DNA of 29,371 bases from positions 1 through 29,371 of the forward strand of contig JAZFYI010000171.1 in the NCBI GenBank assembly GCA_036443455.1, given 5' to 3'. Numbering within the stretch: the stretch's first letter is position 1; every line of letters starts with the position of its first letter. Under the pieces are notes generated by a model that was not told the origin of the DNA, ran no database searches, and saw nothing but the letters and a program-made list of their open reading frames with translations. This DNA is from MnTg04 sp036443455. Lineage in GTDB: Bacteria; Pseudomonadota; Gammaproteobacteria; Steroidobacterales; MnTg04. Position numbers and translations under genes: made by a program. Shown here one piece after another: positions 7,924-16,018 of this stretch.

Positions 7924-8493
7924 ATGGCTGTCGACCCAATGAATCTAATCTGGATAGACCTGGAAATGACCGGGTTGATGACAGATTCGGACCGGATCAT
8001 CGAAATTGCGACCGTGGTTACCGACAAGGAATTGAAGGTGATCGCGGAAGGACCGGTGTTCGCCATTCACCAGGATGAGCAACGGATGGATGGCATGGAT
8101 GACTGGAACACGCGGCAGCACGGCAAGTCCGGGCTGACCCAGCGGGTGCGTGAAAGCATGGTCAGCGAAGCGAAGGCCGAGCGGGAGACCATCGCGTTCC
8201 TGGAGCAGCACGTGCTGGCGGGCAAGTCGCCGATGTGCGGCAACAGCATTTGTCAGGACCGGCGTTTTCTCGCGCGCTGCATGCCGGAACTCGAGAAATT
8301 CTTTCATTACCGTAACCTCGATGTCAGTAGCCTCAAGGAACTGGTGGCGCGCTGGGCGCCAAAAGTTCTCGAGAGCGTGGAAAAGGAATCCAGCCACCTG
8401 GCGCTGGCCGATATTTACGACTCGATCAACGAACTCAAACACTATCGGCAGCATTTCATCGCCAGCGATTTTCATGCGCTGGCCACGGATTGA
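7924..8493 (+). CDS. orn: Oligoribonuclease (3'-5' exoribonuclease for nanoRNA)
   Basis: Orn degrades RNA di- and oligonucleotides to mononucleotides, including pGpG from c-di-GMP breakdown. The 189-residue protein is the usual size and has all DEDDh catalytic residues: D12 and E14 in WIDLEMTGL, D112 in NSICQDRRF, and H158 with D163 in SSHLALADIYDS. The dimer-interface and substrate-binding block KSPMCGNSI (101-109) is present. The start at 7924 (MAVDPMNLIW) was chosen over an upstream in-frame ATG at 7843 because of the AAGGA Shine-Dalgarno and family alignment. It heads a plus-strand operon; its TGA is directly followed by the ATG of the DUF938 gene. Confidence 0.97.
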   Translation: MAVDPMNLIWIDLEMTGLMTDSDRIIEIATVVTDKELKVIAEGPVFAIHQDEQRMDGMDDWNTRQHGKSGLTQRVRESMVSEAKAERETIAFLEQHVLAGKSPMCGNSICQDRRFLARCMPELEKFFHYRNLDVSSLKELVARWAPKVLESVEKESSHLALADIYDSINELKHYRQHFIASDFHALATD

Positions 8494-9108
8494 ATGAAAC
8501 CCTGCGCGGAATCGTGTGAACGCAACCAGCAGCCGATACTCGATGTGTTGGCCGAGGAATTTGCCGAAACGAAGAAGGTGCTGGAGATAGGTAGCGGTAC
8601 TGGCCAGCATGCCGCTTTTTTTGCACCGCAAATGCGACACCTGGTCTGGCAGACCAGCGATCTGGCCGAGAACCATGCGGACATCAGGTGCTGGATCGAA
8701 GAGGTCGAGGACATCAGCCTGCCGGCGCCGCTCGAACTCGATGTGCGCAGCGAACTCTGGCCGGACACGGGCGTCGATGCTGTCTTTAGCGCGAACACGG
8801 CGCACATCATGCACTGGGATATGGTCTGCGCAATGGTGGCCGGCGTGGGCGGGCAATTTGCATCGATGGATCGCGGCAGGTTCTGCCTGTACGGGCCGTT
8901 CAACGAAAAAGGGAAGTTCACCACCGCCAGCAACCGGAATTTCGATGCATGGCTAAAGAAACGCGATCCGTTGATGGGTCTGCGGGATCTTGCCGAGATG
9001 GAGAAAATCGCCGGCGAAGCGGGGCTCGCTTTGTGCAGGTCGCACACGATGCCGGCAAACAACCTGTTGCTGGTGTTCGACAAGGTCGAGACGACGCATG
9101 CCCGATAG
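8494..9108 (+). CDS. DUF938 class I SAM-dependent methyltransferase-like protein
   Basis: A 204-residue protein of the DUF938 family. It starts with PCAESCERNQQPIL, a family signature, followed by the SAM-binding motif I VLEIGSGTGQHA (29-40), an acidic-type strand (WQTSDLAENHADIRCW) and the typical FSANTAHIMHW segment (98-108). A later LYGPFNEKGKFTTASNRNFDAWL block is also diagnostic. The fold is Rossmann methyltransferase; the substrate is unknown. Its ATG touches the orn stop codon and its end overlaps the dehydratase gene by 11 bp, so the three genes are translationally coupled. Confidence 0.9.
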   Translation: MKPCAESCERNQQPILDVLAEEFAETKKVLEIGSGTGQHAAFFAPQMRHLVWQTSDLAENHADIRCWIEEVEDISLPAPLELDVRSELWPDTGVDAVFSANTAHIMHWDMVCAMVAGVGGQFASMDRGRFCLYGPFNEKGKFTTASNRNFDAWLKKRDPLMGLRDLAEMEKIAGEAGLALCRSHTMPANNLLLVFDKVETTHAR

Positions 9109-10057
9109 CGGGACAAGACCGGACCTGGCAGCGATAAAAGAGGCGGCCGAACGCATTGCAGGACTGGTGCACCGTACGCCGTTGCTGCGCTCGCGCAGCC
9201 TCGACCGGATGTTCGATGGCGAGCTGCATTTCAAATGCGAACACTTGCAGCGAGTCGGCGCATTCAAGGCCAGGGGTGCGGCCAACGCGGTGTTTTCGCT
9301 GAGCGATAAAGAACTTGGCAAGGGCGTGGCGACGCACTCCTCGGGCAACCACGGTGCCGCGGTGGCCCTTGCCGCCGGCACGCGAGGCACGCAGGCCTGG
9401 GTGGTGATGCCCACGAATGCACCCGCGATCAAGAAGCGCGCGGTCGAAAGTTATGGCGCGCATATTGTCAGTTGCGAACCAGGGCTTGGCAATCGTGAAG
9501 CTGCCTTGCAAAAGCTCGTCGATGAAAAGGGCGTTCATGTCATCCATCCCTATAACGACTACCGGGTTATTGCCGGTCAAGGCACTGTCGCGCTCGAGAT
9601 CATGGAACAACAAGGCGATATCGATTTGCTGCTGGTGCCAGTGGGCGGCGGTGGACTGTTGAGCGGTAGTCTGTTGGTCATCAAGGAGCTGCGACCGCAG
9701 GTTCAGGTCATAGGCATCGAGCCTGCGCGCGCTGATGATGCCAGGCAATCGCTCGATAGCGGCGAGCGAGTGATCATCGATTCCCCGGATACGATCGCCG
9801 ACGGTTTACGCGCCTCACTGGGAGACAAGACCTTTCCGATCATCGCCGAGCTGGTCGATGACATAGTCACGGTCTCCGAAGATGCGATTCGCGATGCGAC
9901 GCGGCTGGTCTGGGAGCGCATGAAACAACTCATCGAACCCTCGGCGGCGGTACCGGTGGCCGCGTTGCTCGAACAGCGAATCGTATTAAAAGGGCGCCGC
10001 ACCGCGCTGGTTTTTACCGGAGGGAACCTCGATCTGGATCGATTGCCGTGGCAGTAA
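9098..10057 (+). CDS. PLP-dependent serine/threonine dehydratase or serine-racemase-like enzyme
   Basis: A 319-residue fold-type II PLP enzyme without a C-terminal ACT domain, so closer to catabolic threonine dehydratase and serine racemase than to allosteric IlvA. The PLP lysine is K57 in VGAFKARGA. SSGNHG (81-86) grips the substrate, with S82 at the position of the re-face serine of serine racemase. GGGGLL (183-188) is the phosphate-binding loop, and FTGGN (306-310) faces the pyridine nitrogen. It probably deaminates L-Ser/L-Thr to a 2-oxoacid and may racemise serine; sequence alone does not decide. ATG at 9098 was chosen because the family begins near PDLAAIKEAAERI. It overlaps the DUF938 gene by 11 bp and ends 39 bp before the convergent adaptor gene. 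Confidence 0.9.
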   Translation: MPDSGTRPDLAAIKEAAERIAGLVHRTPLLRSRSLDRMFDGELHFKCEHLQRVGAFKARGAANAVFSLSDKELGKGVATHSSGNHGAAVALAAGTRGTQAWVVMPTNAPAIKKRAVESYGAHIVSCEPGLGNREAALQKLVDEKGVHVIHPYNDYRVIAGQGTVALEIMEQQGDIDLLLVPVGGGGLLSGSLLVIKELRPQVQVIGIEPARADDARQSLDSGERVIIDSPDTIADGLRASLGDKTFPIIAELVDDIVTVSEDAIRDATRLVWERMKQLIEPSAAVPVAALLEQRIVLKGRRTALVFTGGNLDLDRLPWQ

Positions 10058-10096
10058 CTTGCCAGCAACGATTCTGCGCCTGGAAAAAAGAGCTAA

Positions 10097-11203
10097 TCAA
10101 TTGGCGGTCGAAGCCGCGTTGCCCGCTTCTGTGTCGGTGTTCAGGACCATGACGCGCTGACCTGGCCGCAGCCTTTCCGCGCCGCGCACGACGATTCTGT
10201 CGCCGGCCTTGAGATCGCCGGAGACTTCGATCAGGTCGCCATCGGCGCTACCGGCCAGGATCGAAACCCGTTGAACGAGACCGTCATCGCCGACCCGAAA
10301 AACGCTGGCGCCATTGCGCCGCAGGACCAGCGCATCCCTGGGCACCGCTAGCACTTTTCTCGCCTCGGCCGTCGGTACCGCAATCCGCACGCTTTCACCC
10401 ACGACCCAGTTGGCCGGGTCGACATTGAGCCGCATTTCGAACATGTGGGACCGGGGGTCGCCAAAAGGCACCAGAGTTCGCACCGTGCTTTCCTCGCTGC
10501 GTTGCCCGGTCGAAACCCGCACAACGGCGTCTTTTTTCAGAAAAGACGCCGAGCGCAAGGGTGCGCGCGCGACGATCTCGATGGCGGACGGATCCACCAG
10601 GCGAACGACTTCACTGCCCGTGTTGACCATTTCGCCGATATTGCTCATGCGTTCCGTCACTACGCCGGCAAACGGCGCGCGTATCGTGGTTTTCGCCAGT
10701 TGATCGCTGGCCAGCGCGAGCCGCGCTTTCGCGACACGGGTGTCGGCACGGGCGACCTGCAGATCGGATTTGGTCTGGTCCAGGCGGCTGACGGCGGCGT
10801 TGTTTTCCGCACGGAGTTTTTTTAGCCGTTCGACTTCCGGTTCCAGGTAGGTCAGACGCGCGCGCTGGCGTTCGACCTGGCCGGTGAACTCGCTTTGTTG
10901 CAATCGAAAACGAGTATCGTCGAGGCGTGCGACGGGATCCCCTTCGGCAACGACGGTTCCGACCTCCGCGATCCAGGTAACGCGCCCGGTCACTTCCGCC
11001 GCAATTTTCGAATCGTTGCGACTGATTACGGTGCCGGGCACATCGATGGTAGGCGCCAGCATCACCTGCTGCGCACGGACCACGACCACCGGCGCCGGAC
11101 CTTGCTGGGCGCTCCCGATACCCGAAAAGAGCATCAGCACCATGCCCGCAAGCGGTCGCAAGCAGGACAAAAAGACATTAGATTGTGCTTGAAATATCAA
11201 CAT
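10097..11203 (-). CDS. RND efflux periplasmic adaptor subunit (membrane fusion protein)
   Basis: A 368-residue membrane fusion protein linking an inner-membrane RND pump to an outer-membrane channel. An N-terminal hydrophobic stretch (LAGMVLMLFSGIG, about 18-30) followed by SA-QQ looks like a signal peptide. Next come a lipoyl/barrel-sandwich half (VTGRVTWIAEVGTVVAEGDPVARLDD), a coiled-coil hairpin of about residues 105-170 and the returning half TIRAPFAGVVTERMSNIGEMV. The C-terminal part contains beta-barrel and membrane-proximal strands ending GAERLRPGQRVMVL. It lies 12 bp downstream of the permease gene, the reverse of the usual adaptor-first order. No Shine-Dalgarno precedes ATG 11203; a second possible ATG is at 11143. 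Confidence 0.9.
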   Translation of the reverse strand: MLIFQAQSNVFLSCLRPLAGMVLMLFSGIGSAQQGPAPVVVVRAQQVMLAPTIDVPGTVISRNDSKIAAEVTGRVTWIAEVGTVVAEGDPVARLDDTRFRLQQSEFTGQVERQRARLTYLEPEVERLKKLRAENNAAVSRLDQTKSDLQVARADTRVAKARLALASDQLAKTTIRAPFAGVVTERMSNIGEMVNTGSEVVRLVDPSAIEIVARAPLRSASFLKKDAVVRVSTGQRSEESTVRTLVPFGDPRSHMFEMRLNVDPANWVVGESVRIAVPTAEARKVLAVPRDALVLRRNGASVFRVGDDGLVQRVSILAGSADGDLIEVSGDLKAGDRIVVRGAERLRPGQRVMVLNTDTEAGNAASTAN

Positions 11204-11214
11204 TAAGTTATTGA

Positions 11215-11220
11215 ATTATA
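11215..11220 (-). promoter_or_regulatory. Perfect TATAAT box just before the adaptor start
   Basis: TATAAT on the minus strand overlaps the TAA stop of the permease gene, inside a very AT-rich run (about 11204-11232) in otherwise GC-rich DNA. A start about 7 nt downstream (near 11208) would leave only about 5 nt before the adaptor ATG. No good -35 box was found at 16-18 nt. It could be chance in AT-rich sequence. Confidence 0.3.
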
Positions 11221-14200
11221 TATCTATATGTTTTTGAGCATATTGCCCTTGCAGGCCGGATCCGGGCTCAGTTCCCAGCATGGTCTTTTCCTCACCGACG
11301 CGCAACAGGCTGGGTAGCAAGATCAGCGTGAACACGGTGCTGACCGCCATCCCGCCAACGATGACCGCAGCCATGCCGCGGTAGATTTCCGTACCCGGGC
11401 CCGGTATCAGCGCCATCGGCAGCATGCCAAACAAGGTGGTGATCGTGCTCATCAGGATCGGGCGCAGCCTGATGCGCACGGCTTTTTCCACGGCCGAGCG
11501 CCGGTCCATGCCGATGCGTTCCGACGCACGGGTCTGATAAACCAGCAGGATGGAATTGTTGACCACCAGGCCGAGCAAGATAATAAAGCCGATCATGGTC
11601 AGCAGATCCATGGGTTGGAACGAGAACAGGTTGGATATCCGCAAGGCCAGGATGCCGCCGACCGTTGCCAGCGGGATCGCGAGCAAAGCAAGCAGGCTGT
11701 CTTTGAACGAGCGGAACAAGGCGCTCATCAACAGGTAAAGAATCGCGACCGCCAATGCGAAACTGCTGGCCAGGTTGGCCAGCGCGACTTTGAGATTGTC
11801 GGCGCTGCCGTAATAGTAAATCTCGCCGTCTTCCGGCAACTGCGCAAATATGGCAGGTTCGGCCTCTTGTTTAATGATTGCGATGGCGTCCGCGAGGGAG
11901 ATATCCGGCGGTGTTACCCGCAAGGTAATGCTGCGCCGGCGGTCGACCCGTCTGATCTGGTTGGGTCCGGCGGTTCTCTCCATGCGTACCAGTTCGCCGA
12001 CTTGCTGAATGCCGCCATCGGGCGTGGATAGCGGTATGGCGGCGAGTTCTTCCGGGCTGGCCCATGGTTTCGCGCGCAGAATAATGTCACGCCGCCTGTC
12101 TCCGTCAAAATAATCGCCAACGTACAAGCCATCGCCCAGCGCACGAATAACCGACGCCATCGTGTTTCGGCTCCAGCCGGACTCGGCAATGCGTCGCTCA
12201 TCCGGTATCAGCCTGAGTTCGGGCTCAGCCAGTTCGACGCCCGGGATAGGCCGCACCTGCGAGCCTGGCAGTGCCTCGGTGATCGCACCCATGCCGGCCA
12301 GCGCCGCATCGAGCATCGCATCCATATCGCGACTTTGAATATTGACGTCTATTTCGCGGCCGCCGCCGAGGCGCCTGAATATCGATGGACGCGATGCAAA
12401 TGCCAGGGTATCGGGAAAACCGAACAGGACTTCCTCGTTCAAAATAGCCAGCAGTTCATCGACATCATCCGGATCCTGTGCGCGCACCCCCATAAAACCG
12501 CGCCGCCCGAATATACCCATGAAATAATTTTCGATCTGCGGCTGACGCTCACCGCTCAGAAACGGCTTCATGCGCTCCGACACCACATCGACAAATTCTT
12601 CTTCGGCGGTTTCGACGCCCTGGCCAGGCGGTGGCATGATGAATGCGAAAATCCAGTTTTGTCGCCCCTGCGGCAGGTAATCGGCGGCGGGCTTGAGCCA
12701 CCAGCTAATCCCGGTAGCGACGCCAACCAGCACGATGATCCACGTATAGCGTCGTTTCGGCGTATTCGTCAGATCCATGACCAGGGCCGATCCTTTGGCC
12801 CACCAGGCCTTGTGCGGATCGTTCAGTTCCACGTTGCGCATCCAGTAATTGGCCGCCTTGGGAATCAGCGTGACCGCGATCGCCAGGGAAACGATGATCG
12901 CCATGGAAATGGCATAGGCCATATCGGAAAACAACTGGCCCGCCGTGTCGCGCAGGAAAACGACGGGCAGGAAAATCGCCACCGTGGTTGCAGTCGATGC
13001 CAGCAGCGCGCCCCAGACCTGCGTCGTGCCGACGATCGACGCTTCTTCGCTGGTTCTGCCGCTTTCGCGCAGCCGGACGATATTTTCCATGACGATAATG
13101 GCGGCATCGAGCACCATGCCGATGGCGAACGCCAGGCCGGCCAGGGAAATGATATTCAGGGTCCTGCCGCCCGCATCGAGCAGCGCAAAGGAAGCAAACA
13201 GCGAAACCGGGATCGCAATGGCGACGATCATGGTTATGCGCAGACGGCGCATAAACCACCACAGGACGCCGATACTGAGCATGATGCCGAGGATCAGGTT
13301 GTTGCGCAGCATGGCAATCGATTGCTTGATGTAGATGGTTTCATCGTAGACTTGCACGATTTCCAAACCGGCATTGCCGACCGGCCCGTCATTGAGTTCC
13401 GCAATCGCCTGTTGGAGCTCCGTCATCACCTCCAGCACATTGACGTTTTCCGCCGGTTGCGCATTGAAAGCGATTGCCGGTTCGCCGTTCTGCCGCATCG
13501 TGCCGGTCTTGTCGGTCAGCGCCATTTCGATTTCGGCGATATCGCGCAGGCGTACGGGATTTCCATCCCGCCAGCTCAAAACCATTTCGCCGAACTCGCG
13601 CAGCTGGTATTTGCCGGTGTATCGCACCGTGTATTGTCGCCGCCCGATATCGCTAAAGCCGCCGCTGGTATCGGTGTTGTTCGATGCGGTCCGCGCCAGC
13701 GATGGAATGTCAATTCCATAGGCGGCGGCCAGGTAGGGGTCGAAAGTTATACGGACTTCACGTGCGCGGCCGCCATAGGCATCGGTCTTGGAAATACCTT
13801 TGACTCTTTCGAGGCGTGTCTGAATCACATCCTCGACAAAATCCTGGTACTCGGACATATCGCGATTCACGCCGTCTTGCGGGCGCAGCGCGAACCAGGC
13901 GATCGCCGCGCCGAACTGACTCTCGCCGACGTAGATCACCGGTTCGTTGGCATCGGCGGGGTAATTCGGCACGCGGTTGAGCCGGTTCATGACCTCGATC
14001 AGGGCGCGCTGCAAATCGATGTCGACAGCAAATGTCAGGTTGATCGATGAACGCCCGCGGGATGCCGACGACTCCATTTTTTTCAGACCGGGGACGCCGC
14101 GGAGCGCGTCTTCCTGCGGCTCGAGAATCTCGGCCTCGACTTCCTCCGGCGCCGCGGCGCGCCAGCTCGTGCTGATCTGTATTAACGGTTGTTCAACATT

Positions 14201-14314
14201 CGGTATCAGCTGAATCGGCAACCGGTTTAGAGCAATTATTCCAAACAAAATAACCAGCAGCATGGCGGATATCACGGCAACCGGGTTGGCTATTGCTGCT
14301 CTGGTTATAAACAC
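11216..14314 (-). CDS. RND efflux transporter permease (AcrB-type)
   Basis: A 1032-residue proton-driven inner-membrane exporter. It starts FITRAAIANPVAVISAMLLVI (TM1), then a periplasmic porter domain (LPIQLIPNVEQPLIQI, RAAAPEEVEAEILEP). TM4 has GMVLDAAIIVMENI with the proton-relay Asp at D403 and Ala in place of the second Asp. TM10 reads GLVVNNSILLV, lacking the AcrB-type Lys, and TM11 has RLRPILMS. The chosen start is GTG 14314, because GGAGG lies 4 nt upstream and TM1 begins right after. A GTG at 14332 is the alternative; the longer frame to 14674 would run across the divergent GNAT gene. Substrate unknown. Large plus-strand open frames inside it are antisense artefacts. Confidence 0.93.
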   Translation of the reverse strand: MFITRAAIANPVAVISAMLLVILFGIIALNRLPIQLIPNVEQPLIQISTSWRAAAPEEVEAEILEPQEDALRGVPGLKKMESSASRGRSSINLTFAVDIDLQRALIEVMNRLNRVPNYPADANEPVIYVGESQFGAAIAWFALRPQDGVNRDMSEYQDFVEDVIQTRLERVKGISKTDAYGGRAREVRITFDPYLAAAYGIDIPSLARTASNNTDTSGGFSDIGRRQYTVRYTGKYQLREFGEMVLSWRDGNPVRLRDIAEIEMALTDKTGTMRQNGEPAIAFNAQPAENVNVLEVMTELQQAIAELNDGPVGNAGLEIVQVYDETIYIKQSIAMLRNNLILGIMLSIGVLWWFMRRLRITMIVAIAIPVSLFASFALLDAGGRTLNIISLAGLAFAIGMVLDAAIIVMENIVRLRESGRTSEEASIVGTTQVWGALLASTATTVAIFLPVVFLRDTAGQLFSDMAYAISMAIIVSLAIAVTLIPKAANYWMRNVELNDPHKAWWAKGSALVMDLTNTPKRRYTWIIVLVGVATGISWWLKPAADYLPQGRQNWIFAFIMPPPGQGVETAEEEFVDVVSERMKPFLSGERQPQIENYFMGIFGRRGFMGVRAQDPDDVDELLAILNEEVLFGFPDTLAFASRPSIFRRLGGGREIDVNIQSRDMDAMLDAALAGMGAITEALPGSQVRPIPGVELAEPELRLIPDERRIAESGWSRNTMASVIRALGDGLYVGDYFDGDRRRDIILRAKPWASPEELAAIPLSTPDGGIQQVGELVRMERTAGPNQIRRVDRRRSITLRVTPPDISLADAIAIIKQEAEPAIFAQLPEDGEIYYYGSADNLKVALANLASSFALAVAILYLLMSALFRSFKDSLLALLAIPLATVGGILALRISNLFSFQPMDLLTMIGFIILLGLVVNNSILLVYQTRASERIGMDRRSAVEKAVRIRLRPILMSTITTLFGMLPMALIPGPGTEIYRGMAAVIVGGMAVSTVFTLILLPSLLRVGEEKTMLGTEPGSGLQGQYAQKHIDI

Positions 14315-14318
14315 CTGG

Positions 14319-14323
14319 CCTCC
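14319..14323 (-). promoter_or_regulatory. Shine-Dalgarno fixing the GTG start of the RND permease
   Basis: GGAGG on the minus strand ends 4 nt before GTG at 14314. The same 4-nt spacing is seen for ppsA and ppsR in this window, which supports choosing this GTG. Confidence 0.6.
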
Positions 14324-14419
14324 ATCATTCACTCCACTCTCTGCGCAAATGATACCTGCGCGGTCAGTCCGGCGGTTGCACCGTCGCCTCGCTTTATCCT
14401 GCCCTGAATACCGGTAAAC

Positions 14420-14443
14420 GCAGGAAATATTACAAATACCTGC
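14420..14443. promoter_or_regulatory. Possible operator: GCAGG-N14-CCTGC in divergent intergenic region
   Basis: An inverted repeat with 5-bp arms around a 14-bp AT-rich centre lies in the 189-bp gap between the divergent RND permease and GNAT genes. Its place suits a regulator controlling the efflux genes, but the arms are short and no regulator gene is adjacent. Confidence 0.2.
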
Positions 14444-14457
14444 TTCGTGCCGTATTG

Positions 14458-14485
14458 TTGGCGCCGTGTAAGGCGACGCTATACA
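14458..14485 (+). promoter_or_regulatory. Putative promoter of the GNAT-lipoprotein operon
   Basis: TTGGCG (14458-14463) and TATACA (14480-14485) are 16 nt apart and point to the GNAT gene. A start near 14492 would give a leader of about 12 nt starting at the AAGGGTG Shine-Dalgarno-like sequence, which is tight. Matches to consensus are only 3 and 4 of 6. Confidence 0.3.
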
Positions 14486-14503
14486 TAGTAAGGGTGTTAG
14501 CCC

Positions 14504-15016
14504 ATGTTGACCATACGGGCCGCGGAAAATAAGGATTTCACCAGGATTATTGCGCTGGTTGCAACGGTGCTGGACGAGCTGGGCATGGAGTTGGACCCGG
14601 ACGGTATAGACGCGGACCTGTCGGATATAGAAGGAAATTACGTTGCTGCGGGTGGCTTGTTTGTCATTTTGCAAGACGAACAGGGCGAAATAGCGGGTAC
14701 GGCTGGTTTGATGCGAATCAATGAGCGGCAGTGCGAGTTGCGTAAAATGTATTTCCTGCCTGAGGTGAGGGGCCAGGGATGGGGTGAATCACTGATGGAT
14801 TTTTTGATAGACAGCGCCGGCAGGCTGGGTTTCGATGAGATATACCTGGAAACGAACAACACCTTTCAAGCGGCGATCGGTTTGTATCTGAAGGTGGGTT
14901 TTGAGCCGAAGGAACGCAGTGCTTCATGCGATGTGCGCTGCGATCGCGCATTTTTTCTTGGGCTGGCAAATTACCGAAGACCCGCCGGACTTAGAGAGTT
15001 AAATATGGCGCCATGA
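14504..15016 (+). CDS. GNAT family N-acetyltransferase
   Basis: A 170-residue acetyl-CoA-dependent acetyltransferase. The GNAT core is visible: N-terminal strand MLTIRAAENKDFTRIIALV, strand LFVILQDEQGEIAGTAGL, and motif A LRKMYFLPEVRGQGWGESLM (103-122) with the RGQGWG pyrophosphate loop. The motif B region FDEIYLETNNTFQAAIGLYLKVGFEP with its family-typical Tyr follows. The acceptor substrate is unknown; small-molecule or protein amino groups are possible. AAGGGTG lies 7 nt before the ATG. It shares a 4-bp ATGA overlap with the next gene, a lipoprotein, so the two are cotranslated. It is divergent from the RND permease. Confidence 0.9.
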   Translation: MLTIRAAENKDFTRIIALVATVLDELGMELDPDGIDADLSDIEGNYVAAGGLFVILQDEQGEIAGTAGLMRINERQCELRKMYFLPEVRGQGWGESLMDFLIDSAGRLGFDEIYLETNNTFQAAIGLYLKVGFEPKERSASCDVRCDRAFFLGLANYRRPAGLRELNMAP

Positions 15017-15996
15017 CAAGGGCAGCGAAAAAATCAATCTTGTTTCTGCTTGCCACGTTGGTGGCAACTGCCCTGGCCTGTTCAAAAACGGAAGATAAAA
15101 AGGAGTACGAACAGAAAAGCAAGCGGGAATACCGTACGGATATCTGGCTGGTCGACATGCAGACTGGCGCCGATTCGGTCAGCCTTGGTGAGCCAAGAAA
15201 TATTACGCCAAGACGAGGTTATGACAACCAGCCAAAGTATCTGCTCGATGGCAGTGGTCTGTTGTTCAGCGTCGGCGTCGTCGCTGAAGACAGGGAAATG
15301 CGAACCGACATTTTTCTGCATGATCTTGCCAGTGGCAAGCAAAGAAAAATGACCGATACTGAAGAATCGGAATTTTCGCCGATACCCATGCCAGCCGGCC
15401 GCGGTTTCTCAGTGGTGCGCCTCGAGAGCGATGGCACAAGCCGCTTATGGTTTGTTGACGATCGGGGCGATAACACCGAAGTAATTCTCCCCGATACCGT
15501 GGCGGTAAATTATTACAACTGGATAGACGCAAACCGGATCGCGTTGCTGGCGGGGGTGCCGGTATCGGGAGAGGAAAAAGAGCCGTGGACGATGATGCTG
15601 CAGATTGGTTACGTCAATTATGGCGAGACCAGGCCGGTTGTTGAAATGCCCGAAAATTCGCGTGCACTGCAACTGAAACCCGGCAGTAATTCACTGACCG
15701 TGATCCGCAAGAATGAAGCGGGGGAGGCTGAACTCAGCCTGCTGGATCTCGATAGCATGGAGTTCACGCCGCTGGCAAAAACTTTGCAGGGGAGCCATTT
15801 CGCCGATTTCGTCTGGACCGAAGATCCGTTCCTGTTGATGGCCGATGACAGGATTGTTTACCGGCTTGCAAATGACGGTTGGGTGATGGTCCGCGACTAT
15901 AGCGACGTGTTGCCTGGGCCAATCACCAGGCTGGCGGTCAGGCCGGACAACCAGCAGCTCGCGATGGTGGTCTGGGAAGTGCCGCTGGAGCAGTGA
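15013..15996 (+). CDS. Predicted lipoprotein with TolB-like beta-propeller repeats
   Basis: A 327-residue exported protein. The N-terminus MTRAAKKSILFLLATLVATALAC is a short signal peptide with basic start and hydrophobic core. C23 is a likely lipidation site, although Ala at -3 is a weaker lipobox than the usual Leu. After a charged linker, repeated blade-like units appear: TDIWLVDMQTG...NQPKYLLDGSGLLFS, TDIFLHDLASGKQRKMTD...FSP and SRLWFVDDRGDNTEV. These resemble PD40/TolB propeller blades, and further blades follow (AELSLLDLDSMEFTPL; LAVRPDNQQLAMVVWEV). Function unknown; probably a periplasmic or outer-membrane-anchored binding protein. Its ATG overlaps the GNAT stop and the GFA gene follows 22 bp later. 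Confidence 0.75.
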   Translation: MTRAAKKSILFLLATLVATALACSKTEDKKEYEQKSKREYRTDIWLVDMQTGADSVSLGEPRNITPRRGYDNQPKYLLDGSGLLFSVGVVAEDREMRTDIFLHDLASGKQRKMTDTEESEFSPIPMPAGRGFSVVRLESDGTSRLWFVDDRGDNTEVILPDTVAVNYYNWIDANRIALLAGVPVSGEEKEPWTMMLQIGYVNYGETRPVVEMPENSRALQLKPGSNSLTVIRKNEAGEAELSLLDLDSMEFTPLAKTLQGSHFADFVWTEDPFLLMADDRIVYRLANDGWVMVRDYSDVLPGPITRLAVRPDNQQLAMVVWEVPLEQ

Positions 15997-16018
15997 GCAA
16001 GAACCGAGACCGGCGCTG

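Noticed and set aside
12335..14050. A 571-codon open frame on the plus strand inside the RND permease gene
   Set aside because: It is antisense to a clear RND permease, is rich in His/Arg/Gln/Asp without any domain, and arises from codon bias in GC-rich DNA. Similar antisense frames at 22600-23382, 25878-26690 and 23977-24582 were dropped for the same reason.
14315..14674. N-terminal extension of the RND permease to ATG 14674
   Set aside because: It would add 120 hydrophilic residues before TM1 and overlap the divergent GNAT gene; a GTG with GGAGG fits the family start.
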